Origin: Zingiber officinale
Lineage: Eukaryota > Streptophyta > Magnoliopsida > Zingiberales > Zingiberaceae
Length of the DNA stretch: 64,000 nucleotides
Direction of reading: 5' to 3'
Assembly: GCF_018446385.1 (NCBI RefSeq)
Contig: NC_056002.1
Span: 5,009,474-5,073,473 of the forward strand
Part shown: positions 55,969 through 64,000 of the stretch, in pieces
How positions within the stretch are numbered: position 1 is the first letter of the stretch
How the letters are laid out: every line of letters begins with the position of its first letter
Translations under genes and position numbers: made by a program
Notes under the pieces: model-generated
Seen by the model: the letters and a program-made list of their open reading frames with translations, nothing else
Databases searched by the model: none
What the model was told of the DNA's origin: nothing

Positions 55969-56499
55969 TTCATCTGAGGCATCAATATTAGATTAGTTAA
56001 ATTGCTAAGAGAAAAGAGAGAGTGACACAATTTCAGTATGATGGCATGACATAGATTAGTTAACTAATTTTAAATTACTTTCTTAGTTGTTTCATAAATG
56101 CCTACTTAAGTATATCACTAATTTGGCAAACATGGATCAAATGATAAGTATGACTTATGTTACACGAACAATCACATTGCACAAAATGCATTCATATTTC
56201 TATTTTTGTAAATTAATTTAGTAGAAAAATCAATATGTGAGCTTAAGCAAGGCTAGTAATTGAAGCAACCGCAGGTACTATTTATGCAAATGAGTGTTCA
56301 TACTAAACCATAATGGTTTGATTGGTTCAATTTGAATCATTAAGCCATAAGTTGGTGACATCCTATTTAATAATTAGAATTGAGCTGGGGAGGGCTACTA
56401 TGCCACATACATTGCTAAAGAAAGAATTGAAAATTTGCTAGAACATTTGTTTTCAATAATTTTTCAAATTTTTAAAACTTGTTTTGATTGTATAAGAGC
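55969..56499. other. CACTA interior, AT-rich, no coding content seen
   Basis: Nothing recognised apart from being within the transposon. Confidence 0.5.
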
Positions 56500-56514
56500 T
56501 AAGTTAACAAATCC

Positions 56515-56723
56515 TAGTCCCCTCGGGGCGGTGCAATGGTTAAGACATGGGGCGTTGCCACATGAGGTCTTGGGGTCGAAACTGTCGTGACCGAGCATAA
56601 CCTCCTCCATGTCTTGGCCATTTGCACTAATGGCTAGTAGTAACCCGTGATTTACCTCCTCCGTGTTGGCCTAGGGACGGGTTGACGGGGGCGCTGGGGG
56701 CGAGCGAATCGCCTTTTGCCACA
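56515..56723 (+). mobile_element. tRNA-derived SINE with 15-bp target-site duplication
   Basis: TAAGTTAACAAATCC occurs immediately before (56500-56514) and after (56724-56738). The head GGGGCGGTGCAATGGTTAAG resembles a pol III A box and GGGGTCGAAAC about 40 nt later a B box. 209 bp, ending near CTTTTGCCACA. Inserted inside the CACTA element. Confidence 0.85.
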
Positions 56724-56739
56724 TAAGTTAACAAATCCC

Positions 56740-57835
56740 AAGTCTAAAGATGCATAATTTATGACCTCCTAGAAATTAACTTTATTATGCTGTCACTTGC
56801 CTCGTGTGAAAATCACTATCTTATTGCATTCATTGATGATTTTTTTATTCTAATAGAAGAAGAAATTTTCTTTAAAGAATTTTAAAGTTCCAAAACAAAG
56901 GTAGAGAGATAATTAAGGAAAGTCATTGAGATTGTATGAATTAATGTTGGTTGTAATTATTATGCAAAACAAGATGTAGTTAGGTAACAAATTGTTTTTT
57001 TTTTTGTAAGTTCTTTCAAAATTGTGGCAATTTTCCTCACGGTGGCAAAAGCTAACAGTAGCAGCAGTTGTGGCCAAGGAGGCGGTAGCAAGTCGTTGCA
57101 ATTTGGTCACACGCCGCTAAAGAGGCCACAGGTCGCTCGTCGCTAAAGAGGCCAATGATCGCGCGCATCTACGACCAAGGAGGCGGCAACAGGTCGCTGT
57201 GATTGGGTTGTGTGCCACCAAAGATACCATTGGTTGTGCACATCTGCGACCGACAACAAGGGCATGCAATAATATAGTATAAGGATAAACCAAGGATTAC
57301 CTATTGAGAGAGAGTAGGAGATCCTCAGCGAGCAATCGGCAATGGTGAGAGTCCTAGAACGAAGAAATGGAAATTCTGCTCATAAGCGCCCTATTAGCTC
57401 CAGATTTGCTTTTTTCCTGACAACGATTTGGAGGCAACGACGAGAAGGCTTTTTGGTGAAAACGGGATTGTGCGAACGAACAAGAGAATAGGGTAGGGGT
57501 TTAATGTATTAAAATAAAATAAGAATTATTTAATAATTGTTTGATTTGTTTTAAAATAATATTTATTTTGATTTATAATTTTGTTAAAAGAGAATATATA
57601 CTAGTAGTTAATTTATTAAAATAAATTAAAATATTAATTATTTAATAATTTGTTTGATTTATTTTTAAATGATATTTATTTTGATTTATAATTTTGTTAA
57701 AAGAGAATACGAGCAGTTAATTTATTAAAATAAATAAAAATATTAATTATTTAATAAATTTCTTTCTAATACGTTTTCAAATGATATTTATTTTAATTTA
57801 TAATTTATAAAAAAATTTAATCTCGAATTTTATTT
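56740..57835. other. CACTA 5' interior
   Basis: 56990-57300 contains GGTCGCTCGTCGCTAAAGAGG-like repeated phrases; 57500-57830 contains three AT-rich ~120-bp units sharing GATATTTATTTTGATTTATA. No ORF of note. Confidence 0.5.
57545..57810. repeat. ~120-bp AT-rich tandem repeat, two to three copies
   Basis: GATATTTATTTTGATTTATAATTTTG-type text with TTAATTTATTAAAATAAAT recurs at about 57560, 57670 and 57780. Confidence 0.75.
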
Positions 57836-58223
57836 TAACGACGCTTAAAATGTATCTACGATCGCCAAATGATCACAATTTGAGGAGGGAAAAATTTCCA
57901 CTACTATTAGTGACGTTGAGTGCAGAATGCATCGCCATAGTGTCACATTTGGCGACGCGTTTTCTATGTCGTGTTGCCAAATAATCCAGGGAAAATTTGC
58001 GCTACCTTTTAGCGACGTGGAGTGATGTGCGTGTCGCCAAAGACCTTCATTTGACGACACGTATTGTTTAATGCGTCGCTAAATAATACAAAATAAATGT
58101 GGAAAAATTCCCTCCTAATGTTCTATCTTTTAGCAACGCGAAACATTCCACGCATCGCCAAAAAGTCATATTTTGCAACGTTGACTGTGCTATGCGTCGC
58201 TAAAAGTCAGAATTCTTATAGTG

Positions 58224-58440
58224 AGAGCGGCAGAGCGAGCAAGCAGTCGGGCGAACAGAGAAATTGAGTGATCGAGCGAGCGTTCAACTCGACGAGTGTG
58301 CGGTCGGATGGGCAGAACAGCCAAGCGACCGAGCAAGCATGGTTGGGTGAGCGTGCAATTGGAGGGGTGAGCAGCTGAGAGAGTGTGCGGGCGGACGGGT
58401 AAGTGGCTGAGCGAGCGTGCGACCAAATGGGCATGCAGCC
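58224..58440. repeat. GAGCGAGC-rich repeat, right flank of the CACTA element
   Basis: Iterated GAGCGAGC, GTGCGGTCGGATGGGCA and GGGTGAGCGTGCAA phrases with period near 25-45 bp. Probable continuation of 52586-52772. Confidence 0.6.
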
Positions 58441-60057
58441 GAGTGAATGAAGAGGTTGAGGCCTGTGATGATGGTAGCTAGTTTCCTTGAAACATATTCA
58501 CTTCACCTCTCGCTGTGCTTCGATGTTTTTCTCCGGTCATTTGTTTCCCATGATACAACGGTTAACAGTGATGAGTATCAAACACTAGTGGTCACGACGA
58601 ATTGAGAGGTATCTGACTGCTATCACGGGTATACTATCGAGTAAGATATGCACGATAGAGGAGGTGAGTAAACGTAGATGGTGAGCTTCAGCTTTTTGTG
58701 TGTAACCATTTTTCCTATGATTGTAGTCTCCTTATATATGAGTTCAAACCAAATGGTAACTTTAATGATCTATTAATGATTATTATTCGTCAAGCAGTAA
58801 AAAGATTTATGTGATAAAATATAAATTGTTCTAGTTAGATAAATTTTACTCTCATCGATCTCTAACGATCCCTTCACGACTACCCCATATTATTAAAGAA
58901 AATAAATTAAGAAATTGAGACTAGCTATAATATGAAAAGATAATTTCTCGATGTTTATTACATTCAACCTTTATTCTAGAATTTGTTATACGATAATCAA
59001 TTGTACCATTCCTTGAGGCAAGAGATGTTAAAGAAAGAGAGTAATGAGCTTGCCGGTGAGAGAAACGATCACTTTCCTTTCCAAATTCCAACTAAAAGCA
59101 TGAGGGAAGCTGACTTAGCTCAATTGATATGTTTAAATATAAATTGTAGATAAATTAATAAAAATATTTTGAGATAAAAGCGTTTTATATATTGTAATTT
59201 TAATTAATTTGGAATAATTTATTTTTGTTGATAGCAGCGTATTAATTAAGAATATTTTGGAATTAAAATATAAAGAGGTTGATTATATATATATTTTAGA
59301 TTTTAAATTAAAAAATTAACAATTTTTTTATAAATCTCTAATATATTAATATATCGTAAATATATTATAATATTTAGTAAATATTTAAATATATTTCATT
59401 TTTAATTTTTCTTTTAACTAAATATTATAACCGAATTCAAAAATCTGAATTCAAGGATAAAATCTTAAAAAAAAAAACTTAAAATTATAACTCAGAAGCC
59501 TGAATCCTAGGAATAAAATTTTAAAAAATAGTTTAATTAATTTTCAATTTAAAATATATATATATATATGAATGATGGCGTCGAGTTAAATGATTAGAAT
59601 GGTTATGTGTGATCATTTGGTTAATTTGATATTAATTTTATATAAATTTTTATTATTATTATTTTAAATAAATTTAGTTAATTCAGTATTATTATTATAT
59701 GATAGAATGGAAATGAAAATAAAAATCAAATCCACTAACTCTATGAATTTGACTTATTTAAAAAATCATTCTTAAAATATCATTACTAAATCCACAGTGT
59801 CAAAACTATTTTTCATTTCCTCGTTCTTAAATCCACCAACTAAACACCATCTATATAATTTGTTTTTTTTTTAAAAAAAAATCAAGTGTAAGTAAAATGT
59901 CGCGTCCATTGAATTGCGCTATATATATTTCTCTACCAGTCAAACAGTTGCCCGGTTGCTGACCGGTACAAGGTGTTACTTGATCTTCAACGTATCTGAT
60001 GGCCTGGAATGTTAAACCTCTGCGACTTTCTCTCGTCAGGGTAAAAAGTTTTGTAAC

Positions 60058-60095
<38 letters not shown>

Positions 60096-60445
60096 GAAAT
60101 CTCGAATCTTACAGAATTGAAATCCAAATTATTCTCCCTACAGGATTGAATCAACTTCGCAAACAGAATTGTTTATTTAATTTGACTACAGACTGTTGGT
60201 TGAGATGATCCCTCGTCTCGTCTGTTGTAATGTAATTTTAGATGATTATATTTTCATAATTCGTACCTGATTATAAAAGTAAAATAAATTATAAGTTAAC
60301 TAATTATAATCGATCATTAAATATTAGGGATGAGAAAAGTTTTTTTCAAAGGATATATATTTATTAGAAATATAATTAATCTCTATCTTACTATAATAAA
60401 TTTATCTTCTTCTAATTAATTGGACGACTTAACTCCACGAGCACA
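58441..60445. other. AT-rich intergenic; nothing identified
   Basis: No protein or element recognised. (AT)n near 59558-59570. Confidence 0.5.
60058..60096. repeat. (TTA)n microsatellite
   Basis: About twelve uninterrupted ATT units. Confidence 0.95.
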
Positions 60446-60741
60446 CTAAGAGTATCCACACCAGCTTCTCTATTCAAAATGTATAATTTAGAGTAAAAAA
60501 GTTACTTTATTAAATTTGGATATCCACTTTTCAAAACATCATATATCAGCTTCTTTATTTCTTCTCTCTCCTCTATAATGTTTAGGGAATGGAATCCATT
60601 CCCTAAATTTAGAGAAGTACAGTTCATAAATATATAATTTAGGGAATAGATAGGGTAACTGATGCAAAGATTTTTTAACTACCCTATCTAAAATTTAAGG
60701 TAAAATCTTTAAATAGGGTATCTATGCAGATGCTCTAATAT
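60446..60741. mobile_element. MITE with AGAG(T/C)ATC ends
   Basis: Left TAAGAGTATCCACACCAGCT and right GGTATCTATGCAGATGCTCTAA are imperfect inverted repeats; inner copies of CTCTATTC/CCTATTT continue the fold. About 295 bp. Confidence 0.65.
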
Positions 60742-60979
60742 CTCATCCATATAGTTTATGTTTCTGGCTACGTTACAATAAATAAGATCAATTGTTATTT
60801 GATCTTATGATTGTTGCTTGGTCTGATCGTAATTAGTGAGTTAGATCCCACTTGTTATTTTATTAATATATGGTGGGAATGCTAAAAGTCTCCACATGTA
60901 TACCAAGGTCAAGATTTCTATTGACGTGGAGCTTATGTGGAAGACAAAAGTCATGCGGCTTAGTTGGGTAAAACCGACT

Positions 60980-61440
60980 CGAATCATGTTGACCGTGGCG
61001 GGATTCATAAACTTACTCCGTCTAATACTCTCGATCGATCGTGCCCGCCCGGGCATCACTTGGTCCAGGCGTTAGGAGTCAATGCCACTCCCGATCGCCC
61101 GTGTCCGCCCAAGCATCACTATCACTTCAGGGCATTATTGTGGGAATGCATCTTCACTGAATCTCTTCTCCAATTTCTTACTTCAACTTACCAATTGCAG
61201 ACTTCATGTCCCTTAACCCACCATGACTTCTTGTCAGATTTCAACCAATTTGGACTCTTGTCGGCTATCAACCTAACTGGACTTCTTTCTGCCAGATCTC
61301 AACCAATCTAGACTTCATGTCAGCTATCAACCTAGCTGGACTTCCTCCTGTCAGATCTCAATCAATCTGGACTTCATGCCCCCTATCAATTTAGTTGGAC
61401 TTCCGCTTGATGTTCCGATCCTCTAGATGAATCATGTCCT
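60980..61440. repeat. LTR-like remnant with hairpin units
   Basis: 61030-61120 has two copies of CGATCG-(A/C)TCGTG(C/T)CCGCCC spaced about 60 bp. 61233-61420 has six units of ~45 bp, each arm-TCAACC-arm then GGACTTC; clear stems are CAGCTA/TAGCTG and CAGAT/ATCTG, others are decayed. Confidence 0.6.
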
Positions 61441-61946
61441 GTACACTTGGTAGAAAGATCAGATAAATAAAACATTTAACTTGTAACTTATTTATCATCC
61501 ACCTCCTATTTCTCTCCAAGTAGGTAGATCGGTTTCAAATTCTACAACCACTAACTTAGTGTATTGAGACATCATTCAATAGTTCTTGCCATTGACTAAA
61601 ATTATTGCTTAATTTTGGACTATTTTTTATTTTCTACCATTATGTGGACGAAAATCATTTACAATTCAGTTCTTAATAACTTATATTTGTCAGTTCTTTT
61701 GACTACCACAGACTTAAACTACCTGACATTTTTGTTGTTTTTAGACTTAGAAGCCGATCTAGATATGATTATACAGACATTTCCCCTTAAACTTACTACT
61801 AATTGTTCTTTAATAAAGGCTATGGTACTTGACTGGGCTCTCTAGATTTTCTTGCTGAAAGGAAATTATATTATATTAAAAAAATATAAATTGTGTCCCA
61901 AAACATTTATCAAAAATGACTGATAGAAGTTCTCCAGGTTGCACAA
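61441..61946. other. AT-rich intergenic; nothing identified
   Basis: Short ORFs only, no recognised motif. Confidence 0.45.
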
Positions 61947-61958
61947 TGATGTTGAACA

Positions 61959-62897
61959 GTGGCGGATTTAGCTTAGGGCTTAGGGGCGACAACGCTCCAA
62001 AAATAATTAATTATTAGTGTTAATTTCATCATAGGTGAGAGTAGTTAACTACGGATTAAAAGGACGGATCCTTTAGGAGCAATGATAATACAATTATAGG
62101 TGAGACTATCAAATTCAATGGAAATCTTCTGGTTGACTAGGAATTGGAAGCCAAGGGACGGAATTTTTAGGAGCAATAATACAATTATAGAATACTCTAG
62201 AAAAATAACATGTTCAACTGAAACTTAAACTTATGTATTACTTAAGAATGGAGAATATTTATCAACACCGAAGATAATAATTAACATAAACTTCCATAAT
62301 AATTAACATAAACTTTCATGGTTACATAAAATAGAGGATTTAGTCATAACTCTTTAATTTAACATTGTTTGTGTCGATGGATAGGAAGAGACACAATGAT
62401 GAAAATAGTCCTTGGAATGATGACTACTTGTGTAAGTTCATTAAAAAAATAATTATTACCTTCATGAGTTGGTCGTAGTTAGTATCTGCATGGCTCTTTA
62501 ATCTAATAGATTTTGTGATCAATTTTCAGCGAATACAAAATGTTTCATTTGAGATCTAATTTCTCTCATACAAAGGACCAATGCGCTAAGGTAAAATATC
62601 TTCCGTGATTTACCTGGTTGTATCTTACTGTAGGATAGATGATATTGTGTCGTTTTAGATAAGCGATATCACCTTTGCTTAAAGAGAAATTGCCCTTGAT
62701 TTAAAAATCATGAGAAAAATGATTATCGGCATCAGACAAGTAACCCAAACCCTATAAGACTTGATTCAACCTATTTAATTGGTAGATTTCTCTTGGAATT
62801 CACTTTGGCTCCTCCAAAGATAAATATATATAGTTGATCCGATGGTACTCATCACTTAGTATGTGGCTCCTCTAAATTTAAAATCTTAGATCCGCCC
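61959..62897. mobile_element. MITE/non-autonomous DNA transposon with 12-bp flanking duplication
   Basis: Ends GTGGCGGATTTAG and CTTAGATCCGCCC are inverted. TGATGTTGAACA occurs on both sides (61947-61958, 62898-62909). 939 bp, no transposase. A long duplication suggests a Mutator-like origin. Confidence 0.8.
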
Positions 62898-62909
62898 TGA
62901 TGTTGAACA

Positions 62910-63455
62910 TCTATAAAATAGGTTACTTAGGTTGCTTCTTAGTTTTTTTTTTTCTAGTTATTTATTACATAATAAAGGATATACTCTGATTCTTTTGTAA
63001 GCAGGTAATCTCCTTACTAAATATAGGAGTTGATTTTGTTGATATTATAGCACTGTGTAATCCTTCACCTTCCTTCAAGAAATGTTAAAAATATTTATGG
63101 AACATGGAAAGAGAATACGAATTCATTTACCAAAATAAAAAATTATCTTGTAGCAAAGATAACAGAGATAAACAATGGTATATATGTAATCTATTCTTAT
63201 TTTTGGGTTTAGCCATGTTGCATCATCTCTTCATTTGTAAGCAATTCATTCAGGTAAGGTTATTGCAATAACACAATTAATTTTCCCATTAAGAATTGGA
63301 TGATTTTATTGTTTGGATTTAGGAATAGAGACAACATGTGGTTTGACAATAGACAATTTATTTCTATCCAAATCTGCAAATGCTTCGCATAGGGCTAGGT
63401 ATTTTCGCTTGAGGCATGCAATGGCTCCAGTTTGACTATTTATTCATCAGATGGA
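62910..63455. other. AT-rich intergenic; nothing identified
   Basis: No ORF or repeat supported. Confidence 0.45.
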
Positions 63456-63456
63456 A

Positions 63457-63656
63457 GTAGGGGTGAGCATTCGGTTAATTCGGTTCATAAATTAATCGAA
63501 TTAACCGAAAACCGATTTAATGTTGGTTAATCGAATCAAATCAAATTAGTTATTTCAGTTAACATCGAATTAACTAAATTTGTTTAAAATAACAATAAAA
63601 AGAATTTATATAAAATTAATATCAAATTAATCGAATTAACTGAATGCTCACCCCTA
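63457..63656. mobile_element. Short fold-back MITE
   Basis: About 200 bp: AGGGGTGAGCATTCGGTTAA at left and TTAACTGAATGCTCACCCCT at right are near-perfect inverted ends, with further GGTTAATTCGG/CGAATTAACC repeats inside. Flanks AGATGGAAG and AGATGGAGT suggest an 8-bp hAT-like duplication. Confidence 0.82.
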
Positions 63657-64000
63657 GATGGAGTTGTAAATTTTCAAAGTACACAAATCAAATTGTTTTA
63701 AGTAATTTCTCCGTTCCTGTTGTTTGTATATTCTTATCATTCACTCTTTTGAAATAATGTTAGCCCCTTAATGCAATATTAATATTGAAATTGGTCTCTC
63801 TTTCTCTTTTCTTATTTATTTTTTTTCCTTCTAAAATTACTATCCATTTGGGTCTGAATTGCTCCTGCATAGTAAGAATGCCTTTTACATTTGAAAATTG
63901 GCACAAGACACCTTTTTTTTCTCATTGTCTATGATAAACCCTTCAAACCTGTATTGATGGAGCTTTGTAATATTATCAAGCTCCCTTGTTTTTTTCTGTT

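Larger units (their letters stand above)
52773..58223 (-). mobile_element. CACTA (En/Spm-type) transposon, decayed, left terminus lost
   Basis: Right end reads CACTATAAGAATTCTGACTT on the minus strand (58223 leftwards), followed by subterminal GCGTCGCTAAA motifs. The left side begins TGACTTTTAACGATGCAT without the CACTA tip. Both subterminal zones (52790-53170, 57840-58200) are packed with TGCGTCGC/GCGACGCA in both orientations. Internal TNP2-type and TNPA-type protein remnants on the minus strand. Confidence 0.88.

Noticed and set aside
56515-56600. A functional tRNA gene
   Set aside because: Box A- and B-like motifs are present, but no cloverleaf with anticodon arm can be formed convincingly, and the 15-bp duplications show a SINE.

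Overview
This window is plant nuclear DNA. It is dense with nested LTR retrotransposons, DNA transposons and MITEs, and only two ordinary genes can be recognised. tRNA-iMet primer sites, Ty1/copia gag-pol, CACTA elements, an AP2/ERF factor and a plant-only DUF3700 gene all point to a flowering plant. The GC-rich coding exons and the repeat style suggest a monocot, possibly Zingiberales; that is a guess from general familiarity, not a database result.

Positions 1-39130 are a stack of insertions inside an old Ty3/gypsy element on the minus strand. Its RT/RNase H lies at 24771-25850; its protease, gag and probable 5' LTR lie at 36607-39130. A copia LTR (24244-24770) interrupts the RNase H. That LTR is broken by SIRE-like element 3 (11560-24243, +). 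Element 3's 5' LTR is broken by copia element 2 (3549-11559, +), whose own 5' LTR is broken by element 1 (1-3548, -). Element 3 also contains a truncated copy of the element 2 family (element 4, 15655-19884, -), joined to an AT-rich minisatellite at a deletion scar. On the other side the gypsy protease is split by copia element 6 (25851-36606, -, TSD GAAGA). One LTR of element 6 carries a solo LTR (26373-31580, TSD CAATA), and that solo LTR carries a non-autonomous CACTA transposon (27543-31291, TSD TCA). The CACTA holds pseudo-exons of a host TPR-thioredoxin-like (TTL) gene.

Positions 39140-52700 are the gene-bearing part. A CRF-type AP2/ERF transcription factor (46911-47789, +) has an 81-bp triplicated repeat and an upstream ORF ahead of it. 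A five-exon DUF3700 gene of the aluminium-induced/YGL-LRDR family (50497-49504, -) converges on it. Around them are MITEs and one solo LTR (42783-43584). Positions 52773-58223 are a decayed CACTA element with TNP2-type transposase remnants and an inserted tRNA-derived SINE. Positions 58224-64000 are AT-rich intergenic DNA with several MITEs and one LTR remnant.

The most unusual signal lies inside the LTRs. Several unrelated copia LTR families carry tandem arrays of short hairpins whose two stem arms change together from unit to unit, so each unit spells a different word followed by its reverse complement around conserved core bases. The nested form (outer stem, 3-nt bulge, inner GGTC/GACC stem, loop) is clear in element 1 and element 3 and recurs, degenerate, in the solo LTR at 26373-31580.
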